DNA from: SHVZ01 sp041906305
GTDB lineage: Bacteria; Pseudomonadota; Alphaproteobacteria; SHVZ01
DNA: 64,000 bases
NCBI GenBank assembly: GCA_041906305.1
Contig: JAYRJL010000002.1
Coordinates: 310,001 to 374,000 of the forward strand
Reading direction: 5' to 3'
The stretch's first letter is position 1. Each line of letters begins with the position of its first letter. A model generated the notes under the pieces. It had not been told where the DNA came from and did no database searches. It saw only the letters and a program-made list of their open reading frames with translations. The position numbers and the translations under genes were made by a program. Below, piece by piece: positions 1 to 8,507 of the stretch.

Positions 1-116
1 CGCGCCGGGGTCATGCCGGGCTGCGCCAGCTTCATCCCCTCCTCCGTCGGCTCGCACCTGGCGAGGATGTCGGAGGCGAGCGCGACCGCGACCTTCTGCA
101 GGGCTGGGACCTTCAT
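1..116 (-). CDS. Unrecognised protein downstream of vgrG (partial, cut by left edge)
   Basis: An ATG at 116-114 opens a leftward frame that stays open for 38 codons to the edge, so only the N-terminus is visible (MKVPALQKVAVALASDI, later EEGMKLAQPGMTPA). A GAGGCG ribosome binding site overlaps the end of vgrG and only 7 bases separate the two genes, so they are almost certainly co-transcribed. No signal peptide or membrane segment appears in the visible part. Genes directly after vgrG often encode adaptors, PAAR-type tips or effectors of type VI secretion; that role is inference from position only, and the family is not recognised. Confidence 0.6.
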   Translation of the reverse strand, partial: MKVPALQKVAVALASDILARCEPTEEGMKLAQPGMTPA

Positions 117-123
117 CGGCGCC

Positions 124-2232
124 TCAATTGATCATCACCATGCCGCCCTTGATCGTCACCATGCCCCCGCCTTCCAGCTTGGTCATGTTGCCCTTGATCT
201 CGGCCGCCATGCTCGCCGTCGCCTTCACCGCGGTGCCCTTGATGGTGACACCCGAGGTATCGATCTTGATGCTGTTGGCCCCGACCTTGAGCTCGATCGA
301 GGTGCCGGCCTCGATCGTGACCTTGCCGGCAGCGGCCTTCACCGAGACGTCGCCCTGGGTCACGGTCAGGGTATCGTTCCCCTTGTCGACCTTGACCGTG
401 CGGTTGCCGGCCTTGACCGTCAGAGAGTCGTTGCCCTTCGTCACCTCGACCGTGTGATCGCCGTCGACGGTCAGCTCGCGCTTGCCCTTGGCGACGGCGA
501 TGGTCTGGTCGCCCTTGGATATCGTGACCGACTGGCCGCCCTCGGCGACGTCGATCGACTGATCGCCCTTCGAGACGGTCAGGCTGTGCCCGCCCTTCTC
601 GATCGTCATAGCCCAGTCGCCCTCGCTGACCGTCTCGGTGACGTTTCCCTTGGTGGTGAGGGTGCGCGTGCCGGTGACCTCGAGCACGTCGTCGTTGACG
701 ACGACGCGCTTGAAGTCCTTCTGGGCGTGGACGAAGACCTCTTCCGAGCCTTTCTTGTCCTCGAAGCGGAGCTCGTTGAACATCGTCGCGTCGCCCTGGG
801 GTGAGCTGCGCGTCTTGATGCCGCTCTTGGTGCGGTCCGCCGGCAGGTCGTAGGGCGGCATGTTGGTGGTGTTGGTGAGGCAGGCGACGACCACCGGGTG
901 ATCGGGATCGCCGTTGAGGAAGTCGACCAGGACCTCCATGCCGACGCGAGGGATCGCGTAGATGCCCCATTTGGCGCCGGCCATCGGCTGCGCCAGGCGC
1001 ACCCAGCAGAAGGCCGTGTCGTCCCTCTTGCCGAGACGGTCCCAGTGGAACTGGACGCGGATCCGCCCGTACTTGTCGCAGTGGATCTCCTCGCCCGAGG
1101 GACCGACCACGACCGCGGTCTGCGGCCCGCCCATCTTCGGCCGCGGCGTGGTGCGCGGCGGCAGGTACAGCACCGAGTCCGGGATGCAGGTGAAGACGTT
1201 GCGGTAACGGGCGTGCTCGATCGGATCGCGGCTGAAATGGCTCGGATCGACCGCGTCGTGCTCGACCTCGGTCACGACAAAGGACTTGCCCGCCTCGGCC
1301 GCGACCGGATGGCGGCCGAGCTTGAACTTGGCGCCCGGGGTGAATCCCCGGACCGCGCCGGACCCGGCGATCTCGGCCCAGCCGGCCTCGTCCTCCTGCA
1401 TGTGCAGCTTTGCCGCCGCGGTGCCGTCGGCCTTGACCGTGTAGTCGCCCGGATACTCGAAGCGCTCCCAGGTCTTGAAGCTGGAGACGGTCAGGACCGT
1501 GGTCTCGGTCACGGTGAGGTCGGCCGTCGGGTTCTCGAAGTCGTAGTCGCGGAGCGACCACTTGCCGGAGACGAAACTGCGCGCGTCCCGCCACTCGTTG
1601 ACGTTCTCCGACGACGGATCGTCGCCGGACCGGAACGTCACCTCGGCATCGACGCAGTCGGCCCAGGCCGTGGTCGCGTTGCCGAGCACCATCGTCGTCG
1701 CACTCGCCGCCTGCTCGAAATAGTAGAAGACGCCCATCGACTCGAGCAGACGCGAGACGAAGTCGAAATCGGTCTCGTTGAACTGCACGATGCAGTCGCG
1801 CTTCGGGAAGCTGCCGCTGGTCTTCTTCTTGTAGGTGGTGATCCCGCCTTCCTTGAGCACCGCCTCGACCACGTCCATCGCGGTCTGGCTCTGGAAGACG
1901 CGGGCATCCGACGTTCGGGTCAGCAGCCAGAGCGGCGGCACCAGCTCGACCTGGTAGGCGCGATGGGTCGTCGAGACCATCGGCCCGGCCGAGATCGAGC
2001 GCACGACGCCGCTGAAGACTCGCGTGGTGCCGTCGCCGCGCTGGACGGTCGCGCTCGCATGCTGACCTAGGATGTCGGCCGGCGCGATCGAGGTCTTGGT
2101 CGAGAAGCAGTCGATCTTGAAGGAATAGAGCGAGGAGATCCGCTCGCGCCCGCTGATGCGGGTCGGGATCAGGACGTCGGCCCCGAGGGGCGTCGTCATC
2201 GACAGCCAGCGGCCGGTCTGCGTTATCGACAC
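124..2232 (-). CDS. vgrG: Type VI secretion spike protein VgrG (TssI)
   Basis: A 702-residue spike protein that caps the Hcp tube and is thrust into target cells. The N-terminal two thirds match the VgrG/gp27-gp5 core: it opens with PLGADVLIPTRISGRERIS, has the gp27-like region to about residue 350, and then an OB-fold region with DKYGRIRVQFHWDRLGK and CWVRLAQPMAGAKWG. From about residue 545 to 631 the chain is a series of nine-residue repeats (SKGDQSIDV, SKGDQTIAV, TKGNDSLTV, DKGNDTLTV), expected to form the needle-like beta-helix. It ends in GGMVMIN with no extra effector domain, so any cargo probably binds non-covalently. It follows hcp after a hairpin and precedes a coupled partial gene. 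Confidence 0.96.
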   Translation of the reverse strand: MSITQTGRWLSMTTPLGADVLIPTRISGRERISSLYSFKIDCFSTKTSIAPADILGQHASATVQRGDGTTRVFSGVVRSISAGPMVSTTHRAYQVELVPPLWLLTRTSDARVFQSQTAMDVVEAVLKEGGITTYKKKTSGSFPKRDCIVQFNETDFDFVSRLLESMGVFYYFEQAASATTMVLGNATTAWADCVDAEVTFRSGDDPSSENVNEWRDARSFVSGKWSLRDYDFENPTADLTVTETTVLTVSSFKTWERFEYPGDYTVKADGTAAAKLHMQEDEAGWAEIAGSGAVRGFTPGAKFKLGRHPVAAEAGKSFVVTEVEHDAVDPSHFSRDPIEHARYRNVFTCIPDSVLYLPPRTTPRPKMGGPQTAVVVGPSGEEIHCDKYGRIRVQFHWDRLGKRDDTAFCWVRLAQPMAGAKWGIYAIPRVGMEVLVDFLNGDPDHPVVVACLTNTTNMPPYDLPADRTKSGIKTRSSPQGDATMFNELRFEDKKGSEEVFVHAQKDFKRVVVNDDVLEVTGTRTLTTKGNVTETVSEGDWAMTIEKGGHSLTVSKGDQSIDVAEGGQSVTISKGDQTIAVAKGKRELTVDGDHTVEVTKGNDSLTVKAGNRTVKVDKGNDTLTVTQGDVSVKAAAGKVTIEAGTSIELKVGANSIKIDTSGVTIKGTAVKATASMAAEIKGNMTKLEGGGMVTIKGGMVMIN

Positions 2233-2272
2233 GCCTCAGCCACCCGTCCCGTTCGCCATGACCGTGAAAGAC

Positions 2273-2302
2273 GGAGGGCGCCGCCTGGCAGCGGCACCCT
2301 CC
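2273..2302 (-). terminator. Strong hairpin between hcp and vgrG (attenuator or processing site)
   Basis: The minus strand has a 12-base stem GGAGGGTGCCGC / GCGGCGCCCTCC with a six-base loop and one G-T wobble, followed by GTCTTTC. It lies 25 bases after the hcp stop and about 40 bases before the vgrG start. The T-run is short, so partial termination or 3'-end protection of the hcp message is more likely than full termination. Hcp is needed in many more copies than VgrG, which fits an attenuator. Confidence 0.6.
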
Positions 2303-2327
2303 GACAGCGTCGTCGTCCGAAGCGAGA

Positions 2328-2804
2328 TCAGCCGCTCTTCGTCGTGGTGAGGTCGTAGCTCACCGCGATCGGCGTCCCGGCCTTGTTCTTGTCGTCATAA
2401 GGCGTGAACTTGTACTCGACCTTGGTGAAGCTGATAGAGACCGACTCGGACGGACGGTCGCCGCCCGAGCTCATCGAGTACGACGAGACCAGCGCGTTGG
2501 TCAGCGTGTACTGCGCGTAGGTGTTGCCGGGGCTGCCGGTGGTCACCAGGTGGATCTCCACCTTCTTGCCGGCCGCGCCGGTGCAGGACTCGACGAAGAA
2601 CTTCGGCGACGAGGAGTCCATCAGCTTCGTGATGGTGATCTCCGACACCGACGGCTCCGACGCTTCGCGGTTCGTGACGGCGCCGGCCTTGGTGGTGATG
2701 GCGCGTCCCATGCCCCACTGCAGGCTGGAGACGTCGAGCCACTTCTTGTGGGTGTCGTGCGTCGCCTCGCCGTCGATGCCTTCATACTTCACGTAAATCG
2801 CCAT
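2328..2804 (-). CDS. hcp: Type VI secretion tube protein Hcp (TssD)
   Basis: A 158-residue protein, the usual Hcp length, beginning MAIYVKYEGIDGEATHDTHK and containing WLDVSSLQWGMGRAI and EITITKLMDSSSPKFF, typical of the beta-barrel subunit that stacks as hexameric rings into the secreted tube. It lacks a signal peptide, as expected for a protein exported by the type VI machine itself. A GGAGAAG ribosome binding site precedes the ATG. It sits between tssH and vgrG on the same strand, 42 bases after tssH, and a strong hairpin follows its stop codon. Confidence 0.96.
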   Translation of the reverse strand: MAIYVKYEGIDGEATHDTHKKWLDVSSLQWGMGRAITTKAGAVTNREASEPSVSEITITKLMDSSSPKFFVESCTGAAGKKVEIHLVTTGSPGNTYAQYTLTNALVSSYSMSSGGDRPSESVSISFTKVEYKFTPYDDKNKAGTPIAVSYDLTTTKSG

Positions 2805-2846
2805 TTTTCTTCTCCGTTGCCAGCTGACTCAGTGGAAAGGCGTGAT

Positions 2847-5486
2847 CTAGTTGATTTCGTATGCGAACGCGTTGTCCGCACCGGGCGAGACCCGGACCTT
2901 GGACACCGGCTGTCCGTCGGCCATGCGCCCGAGAAGGAGCGCCGACAGTTCCGGCAGAAGCGAGCGGGAAACGATGGTTTCGACGTTGCGCGCCCCGCTC
3001 TCGCTTTCCTTGCAGCGCTCGGCGATGTTCGCCACCAGCGCCGGATCGTACTCGAACTCGGCCTTGTAGTGCTCCTTCAGCCTGGAGCGGATGCGTCCCA
3101 TGTTGATCTCGACGATCTTCTTCAGGACGTCGTCCGAAAGAGGCAGATAGGGGATCACGACGATGCGGCCGAGGAAGGCCGGCTTGAAGAACTTGAGGAG
3201 CTCCGGCCGGATCGCCTCGGTCAGCCCCTTGGGATCGGGCATGGTCTCCGGATCGGCCGCAAGCTTCGCGATCGTCTCGGTGCCCGCATTCGAGGTCAGG
3301 ATGATGACGGTGTTCTTGAAGTCGATGTCGCGGCCTTCGCCGTCGCGAAGCGACCCCTTGTCGAACACCTGGAAGAACACGTCCTGCACGCCGGGGTGCG
3401 CCTTCTCGACCTCGTCCAGCAGGATCACGCTGTAGGGCCGCCGGCGGACCGCCTCGGTCAGCACGCCGCCCTCGCCATAGCCGACGTAGCCCGGCGGAGA
3501 CCCGACGAGCATCGAGACCTTGTGCTCTTCCTTGAACTCCGACATGGCGATCGTCGTCATGTTCTGCTCGCCGCCGTAGAGCTGGTCGGCAAGCGCCAGC
3601 GCGGTCTCGGTCTTGCCGACGCCGCTGGTGCCCGCGAGCATGAAGACGCCGATCGGCTTGCGCGGATCGGTGAGGCGCGCCTTCGCCGTCCACATCGCTT
3701 CCGAGATCGTGTCGATGGCGTGGTCCTGGCCGATGATCCGCTGCTTCATGCGGCTCTTGAGGCCGAGCACGTTGCGGATCTCGTCGCCCATCATCCGGCC
3801 GACCGGGATGCCGGTCCAGGCCGCGACCACGTCGGCGATCGCGTTGCTGTCGACGCTGTCCTTCACGAGCGGCGTCTCGCCCTGGAGCTCGCGCAGCTTC
3901 TTCAGCGTCTCTTCGTACGTCGTGCGCGCCGCATCCGCGTCCGCCGCGGGCTCGCCGTCGGCCTCGAGCTTGGAGCGCAGCTCGCCGAGCTGCTTCACCA
4001 GCCCCTTCTCTTCTTCCCACCGCGCCTCGAGCCCGACCAGCTCCTTCTCGGCCGCGGCTTTCTGCGTCTCGAGCTCCGCGATGACCTCGACCTCGGAGCC
4101 GCGCGTCTTGGACTCGCGCTGGGCGATGGCGATCTCGGCAATCAGCGACTCGATGCGACGACGGCAGTCCTCGATCGGCGCCGGGATCGCCCCTTGGCTC
4201 ATCGCCACGCGGGCGCAGGCGGTATCGAGGAGACTGACCGACTTGTCAGGAAGCTGGCGTGCCGGAATGTAGCGATGCGAGAGCCGCACGGAGTCGGTGA
4301 CCGCGTCCGAGAGGATGCGCACCTTGTGGTGCTTCTCGAGAACCGGCACGAGGCCGCGCATCATCGCGACGGCGATCTTTTCCTCCGGCTCCTCGACCTT
4401 CACCACCTGGAAGCGACGAGTCAGCGCCGGATCGCGCTCGAAGTATTTCTTGTATTCGGCCCAGGTGGTGGCGGCGATCGTCCGCATCTCGCCGCGCGCC
4501 AGCGCCGGCTTCAGCAGGTTGGCGGCATCGTTCTGGCCGGCAGCGCCACCGGCACCGATCAGCGTATGCGCCTCGTCGATGAAGGTGATGATCGGTACCG
4601 GCGAGGCCTTGATCTCGTCGATCACGCTCTTAAGCCGGTTCTCGAACTCGCCCTTCATGCCGGCGCCGGCCTGCAGCAGGCCGAGGTCGAGCGAACGGAT
4701 CACGACGCCCTTCAGCGCATCGGGCACGTCGCCCTGGGCGATCCGGAGCGCGAAGCCTTCGACCACCGCCGTTTTGCCGACGCCGGCCTCGCCGGTCAGG
4801 ATCGGGTTGTTCTGGCGGCGGCGGAGCAGGATGTCGACGATCTGCCGAACTTCGGGGTCGCGGCCGACGATGGTGTCGATCTTGCCCGCCTTGGCCTGAG
4901 CGGTGAGGTCGATCGTGAACTGGTCGAGAGCGCCGGACCCGGCCGGCCGGACCGCAGCCGGCGCGCCGCCACCCGCAGGCGCACTACCGAGAGCCGGTGC
5001 AGCCGTGGCTTCTTCCGAGCTCCCGGTGATCTTCTCGAAGTCCTTGAGCAAGGTTTCGGCGGGAATCCGGCCGAGCTCGGCCGAGGATTCGCGCGCACGC
5101 GGCGCCAGGCTCTCGTCGGAAACCAGCGCCGCCAGCAGGTGGCCGGAGCGGACCTGCGCCACGCCGTAGCGCAGCGACGCGATCAGCCATGCCTCGCGCA
5201 CCAGCTTGACGATATCGGGCGACAGCGCCGGCGGCCGGCTGTTGCCGGTCTTCATCTTGTCGAGGACCTTGGTCAGGTCCGAGACGAGACGCGTCACGTT
5301 GACTTCGTACTGCCGGAGGATCAGCGGGATGTCGCCGGAAGTGGCTTCGACCAGCTTCAGCAGCCAGTGCTCGACCTCGGCGTTGTAGTGGGTACGGGAG
5401 AGGGTCAGGCCGACCGCGGACTCAAGGGCTTTCCGGCATGCCGGGTTGAGGCTGCGGACAAGCGACTGCAGGTCGACTGAGACCAC
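2847..5486 (-). CDS. tssH: Type VI secretion sheath-recycling ATPase ClpV (TssH)
   Basis: An 879-residue AAA+ protein of the ClpB/ClpV class that disassembles contracted TssB/TssC sheaths. The start VSVDLQSLVRSLNPACRKAL with RTHYNAEVEHWLLKL is typical of the ClpV N-domain. The first AAA domain has Walker A GEAGVGKT at 232-239 and FIDEAHTLIGAGG; the second has GTSGVGKTETALALADQLYG and VILLDEVEKAHPG. A coiled middle region with Glu/Lys-rich helices lies between them. The start is GTG, chosen because a GGGGGAGG ribosome binding site precedes it and it matches the family N-terminus. tssH leads the visible hcp-vgrG genes; core genes such as tssB/C/E/F/G are not in the window. Confidence 0.96.
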   Translation of the reverse strand: MVSVDLQSLVRSLNPACRKALESAVGLTLSRTHYNAEVEHWLLKLVEATSGDIPLILRQYEVNVTRLVSDLTKVLDKMKTGNSRPPALSPDIVKLVREAWLIASLRYGVAQVRSGHLLAALVSDESLAPRARESSAELGRIPAETLLKDFEKITGSSEEATAAPALGSAPAGGGAPAAVRPAGSGALDQFTIDLTAQAKAGKIDTIVGRDPEVRQIVDILLRRRQNNPILTGEAGVGKTAVVEGFALRIAQGDVPDALKGVVIRSLDLGLLQAGAGMKGEFENRLKSVIDEIKASPVPIITFIDEAHTLIGAGGAAGQNDAANLLKPALARGEMRTIAATTWAEYKKYFERDPALTRRFQVVKVEEPEEKIAVAMMRGLVPVLEKHHKVRILSDAVTDSVRLSHRYIPARQLPDKSVSLLDTACARVAMSQGAIPAPIEDCRRRIESLIAEIAIAQRESKTRGSEVEVIAELETQKAAAEKELVGLEARWEEEKGLVKQLGELRSKLEADGEPAADADAARTTYEETLKKLRELQGETPLVKDSVDSNAIADVVAAWTGIPVGRMMGDEIRNVLGLKSRMKQRIIGQDHAIDTISEAMWTAKARLTDPRKPIGVFMLAGTSGVGKTETALALADQLYGGEQNMTTIAMSEFKEEHKVSMLVGSPPGYVGYGEGGVLTEAVRRRPYSVILLDEVEKAHPGVQDVFFQVFDKGSLRDGEGRDIDFKNTVIILTSNAGTETIAKLAADPETMPDPKGLTEAIRPELLKFFKPAFLGRIVVIPYLPLSDDVLKKIVEINMGRIRSRLKEHYKAEFEYDPALVANIAERCKESESGARNVETIVSRSLLPELSALLLGRMADGQPVSKVRVSPGADNAFAYEIN

Positions 5487-5799
5487 CTACGCCTCCCCCA
5501 TCAAACGCTTGAATTCAGGCGCGTTAGCGGTCTGCCGCTCCCACCCGCGCGAGACCGTTGGGCAACATTAACCATTCCCCTCCGAATGTGTCGAGGGCCG
5601 ACATCACCATGCAAAGGTTGCAGAACGTTCATATAGCGCCGAAGCGGACGCCGGACGTATCCGGGACATAGCTGACGGTTACCGAAAGGCCCTGCCGACC
5701 ATCTTCCTGGTTCAACATGGGCCTCCCTGCCTCCCGAAAAGGCAGTCTAGCGACGGCGGGTTACTGTTGAGCGTGAGCCAAATCACACTCCTCGGCCGC
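5487..5799. other. 313-bp intergenic region upstream of tssH
   Basis: This gap separates tssH from the unrecognised gene upstream on the same strand. It must carry the tssH ribosome binding site and probably its promoter, but no convincing sigma-70 or sigma-54 promoter could be picked out. The only coding candidate is a 29-codon frame at 5629-5718. A short inverted repeat, CCTTTTCGGGAGG on the minus strand near 5730-5742, is too weak to call a terminator. Confidence 0.4.
5629..5718 (-). CDS. Possible 29-residue small protein (doubtful)
   Basis: On the minus strand an ATG at 5718-5716, preceded by AGGGAGGCCC as a plausible ribosome binding site, opens a 29-codon frame ending in TGA at 5629-5631. 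The product starts MLNQEDGRQGLSVTVSY and is polar, without signal or membrane segment. There is no family match, and in GC-rich DNA frames of this length arise by chance. It may be a leader, a real small protein, or nothing. Confidence 0.2.
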   Translation of the reverse strand: MLNQEDGRQGLSVTVSYVPDTSGVRFGAI

Positions 5800-6402
5800 T
5801 CAGATCAGGCTGAGGTGAAGCCCGAGCGCAGCCATGTCGTGCGACGGGATCGTCGGCGAGACGGTGCAGTGCTCTTTCTTCAGATTGGGGATGAAGAGCT
5901 GCCACGCCTCGATGCCGCCGAGGGTCTCCGGAACGTAGACGCCCATCTTGTCCAGGCGCTCGCGCTTGGCTTGGTTCTTGGCGATCTGATCGAGATTGCC
6001 GTTGTCCGGCGTCTCCTTCGGCTGCGGCGCGAACAAACCCCAAAATCCCTTGGTCTCCTGGTTCAGCACGATCTCCTGGTATTGCTCGATGTCGTTCCAA
6101 TCGATCCGGATGGCGGCGGCGAAGCGCACCATCTCCTGCATCGTGACTCCGTTGAGCTTCGCTTCGAGGTAACGGCCCCTTGCGCCCAGGTCGTCTTCCA
6201 TGAACGGCTCGACGACGGACCACCAGGGCGACAAGTAGCCCCAGTCGTTCTCCTTGGTTTCATAGGACGACAGCTTGTAAAGCCTGGTCTTCGCCCTGAG
6301 GTGGACCACACGGGCCTTCTCGCCGAGAAATGCCGCGCGCACGCCTGCATCCAGCTTCAGAAAGTCGGTATTGGTCAGCGACATGTTCAACGGATCAGGC
6401 AT
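5800..6402 (-). CDS. Unrecognised 200-residue soluble protein, last gene of the sensor operon
   Basis: A 200-residue protein without signal peptide or membrane segment, preceded by an AAGGGA ribosome binding site and starting 17 bases after the SpoIIE-phosphatase stop, so it belongs to that operon. It is rich in aromatic residues: DWGYLSPWWSVVEPF near residues 53-67, WNDIEQYQEIVL, then KGFWGLFAPQP. The C-terminus (SPTIPSHDMAALGLHLSLI) is hydrophobic. The stretch RLYKLS followed by GYLSP is loosely reminiscent of NAD-glycohydrolase or ADP-ribosyltransferase toxin folds, but too weakly to assign. It could be the target of the phosphatase, a cargo of the adjacent type VI system, or unrelated. 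Confidence 0.75.
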   Translation of the reverse strand: MPDPLNMSLTNTDFLKLDAGVRAAFLGEKARVVHLRAKTRLYKLSSYETKENDWGYLSPWWSVVEPFMEDDLGARGRYLEAKLNGVTMQEMVRFAAAIRIDWNDIEQYQEIVLNQETKGFWGLFAPQPKETPDNGNLDQIAKNQAKRERLDKMGVYVPETLGGIEAWQLFIPNLKKEHCTVSPTIPSHDMAALGLHLSLI

Positions 6403-6419
6403 CGACGCATTCCCTTCTG

Positions 6420-8498
6420 TCAGCGGATCTGGAGGCCGACACAGGTGATATCGTCGGCCTGCGGCGCTCCGTCCTCGAACACACGCACGTCTGCCACGAC
6501 CTTGTCGATCATCGCCGCCGGGCGTTCGAGCGCAAGTCCGCCGAACAGCGTCTCCAGTCTGGCATCCCCGTAGAGGCTGCCGTCGGTCTTCGAGGCCTCG
6601 GTGACGCCGTCGGTGAACATGAACAGCATGTCGCCATGGCCGAGGCTCGCCTTGGCCGATTTGAACTCGAAGCCCTCGACGACGCCGAGCGCGACGCCGC
6701 CGGTCTTGGCCAGGGTCGATATCTCGCCCGACGCCCGGCGAAGCACCGGCGGGTTGTGGCCGGCATTCACGTAGGAGATGTCGCCGGTGCGCAGATCGAC
6801 CACCCCGTAGAACATCGTGACGAACATCGCTTCGTCGTTGTCGGCCGACAGGATGTCGTTGAGGCGGCTGATCGTCGTGCTGGGCTCGGTGACGAGCGCC
6901 GTGGTGGCGCGGAGCAGCGTGCGGGTGATCGCCATGAAGAACGCCGCGGCGACTCCCTTGCCGGACACGTCGGCTATCGTGACGGCAAGCCTGTCCTCGC
7001 TCAGCATGAAGAAGTCGTAGTAGTCGCCGCCGACCTCCTTGGCCGGGATCATGCGCCCGGCGATCTCGAAGCGCTCGGTCGGCTCCATCGGCTTCGGCAG
7101 CACCGACTTCTGGATACGAGCGGCGATGTCGAGCTCCTGCTGGAGGGCCAGAAAGGCGGTCTTTGCCTTCAAGGCCTCGCTGAGCTCCGCGATCAGCTGA
7201 CGCAGCCGATTCTGCTGACCGATCACGCGGCTCGCCAGCTTGCGAAGGGCGACCGCCATCAGGCCCAGCCCGTCGGCCCCCTCGCCGCCTCGCCTGCTCC
7301 GATCGGCATTCTCGCGGCTCAGGCCCTCGATCTCGGCAAGGTCGCCCATCACGCCTTCGCGCTCGGCCTCGTCGAGGGTCTGGGCCAGGGCCTGCATCTG
7401 GTTGCGGATCAATCGTTCCTGGCGCCGGCGCTGGCGGTCTCGCGCGCGCTCGAGCCCATGCAGGGTGATCGTCTGCGCGCGGAACACCTCGATGGTGCGC
7501 GCGATGCGCCCGACCTCGTCCTCCCGGCCCGAGACCTCGACGCCGACCGAGGTGTCGCCGCGGGCGAGCGCGTCGAGCACGCCGATCGAACGGTCGAGCG
7601 GAACGAAGCTGCGACGGAGATAGAGGAACAGCCCGAGCAGGATCAGGCCGACCAGGCCTAACGCGATGCCGACCGAGACCAGCGTCAGCCGGCGCGCCGC
7701 GAGCGCATTCTCGGTGGTGTCGCGGACGCTGATCAGGCGCGCGGTCTGGTTGCCGCCGAGGCCCTGGAGCTCGGTCCCAACCAGCGTGTACACGCGGCCA
7801 TCCAGATCGAGCGTCTGGATCGCCTCGCCGAGGCGGATCTGATCGAGATCGGCCATGCGCTGCCAGAGGTCCGGCGCGGTGCCGGCGAGGAGGCGCCCGC
7901 GTCGGCTGACGATTACCAGCTCGTTCCCGGTATTGGCGCGAAGCCGATTGAGCGCGGGACCGACGCCTGTGCCGACGGTGATCGCGCCGACGACACGGGC
8001 GTCGAGGTCGCGGACCTCGGTTCCAGCCAGCAGCACCAGACGGAGATCGCGGTCATAGCGCATGCCGTCGACGATCTCGGGGTCGGCGATCATCCGTTCG
8101 ATGACCGACTGGCCGAAGGCAGGCTGCGGGAAGACGGCGCTGCTCAAGGTGAACAGCACCTGATTGTTGGTGTCGACGATGTCGACATGGGTCGGCGGCT
8201 GGCGCGACTGGCCGGAAGAGAGATCGGCCCAGACCAGGTCGGAAAGTGCGCCGCGGTCGCCGCGCCGGATCGCGGCCGAGATCTCGGGCGTGTGGGTCAG
8301 GCGTTCGAGGTCCGCGGTCAGCGTGACCAGCGTGTTGGCATAGACCTCTTTCCAGAGCGCGGCGAGACCGGCCTCGCTCGTCTCGGCGAAGCGCCGATCG
8401 ACCACACGCTCGCGTTCATAGGCCGCCTGGACCAGCACATAGCCCACGGCCAGAAGGGCCATGAGGACGATGACGATGACGCGGGTCCGAAGGAGCAT
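6420..8498 (-). CDS. Membrane sensor with HAMP and SpoIIE-type PP2C phosphatase domain
   Basis: A 692-residue signalling phosphatase. A first membrane helix (about 6-25) is followed by a large periplasmic sensor (about 26-270), a second helix (about 272-295), a HAMP segment (about 296-350), a long coiled coil, and a PP2C/SpoIIE domain (about 470-692). The metal-binding aspartates are present: GGDYYD (Asp492), TIADVSGKG (Asp510), FMFTDGVTE (Asp630) and DDIT (682-683), so it should remove phosphate from Ser/Thr. Such enzymes usually act on STAS-domain anti-sigma-factor antagonists, but no STAS protein or anti-sigma kinase is nearby. It starts 9 bases after the PanB-like gene, inside a tightly packed operon. 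Confidence 0.9.
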   Translation of the reverse strand: MLLRTRVIVIVLMALLAVGYVLVQAAYERERVVDRRFAETSEAGLAALWKEVYANTLVTLTADLERLTHTPEISAAIRRGDRGALSDLVWADLSSGQSRQPPTHVDIVDTNNQVLFTLSSAVFPQPAFGQSVIERMIADPEIVDGMRYDRDLRLVLLAGTEVRDLDARVVGAITVGTGVGPALNRLRANTGNELVIVSRRGRLLAGTAPDLWQRMADLDQIRLGEAIQTLDLDGRVYTLVGTELQGLGGNQTARLISVRDTTENALAARRLTLVSVGIALGLVGLILLGLFLYLRRSFVPLDRSIGVLDALARGDTSVGVEVSGREDEVGRIARTIEVFRAQTITLHGLERARDRQRRRQERLIRNQMQALAQTLDEAEREGVMGDLAEIEGLSRENADRSRRGGEGADGLGLMAVALRKLASRVIGQQNRLRQLIAELSEALKAKTAFLALQQELDIAARIQKSVLPKPMEPTERFEIAGRMIPAKEVGGDYYDFFMLSEDRLAVTIADVSGKGVAAAFFMAITRTLLRATTALVTEPSTTISRLNDILSADNDEAMFVTMFYGVVDLRTGDISYVNAGHNPPVLRRASGEISTLAKTGGVALGVVEGFEFKSAKASLGHGDMLFMFTDGVTEASKTDGSLYGDARLETLFGGLALERPAAMIDKVVADVRVFEDGAPQADDITCVGLQIR

Positions 8499-8507
8499 CG
8501 CGGAGGC

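Noticed and set aside
2550..5480. 976-codon open frame on the plus strand
   Set aside because: Antisense to tssH throughout; its Arg/His/Leu/Asp-rich composition is typical of the opposite strand of GC-rich genes, and tssH has an unmistakable family match.
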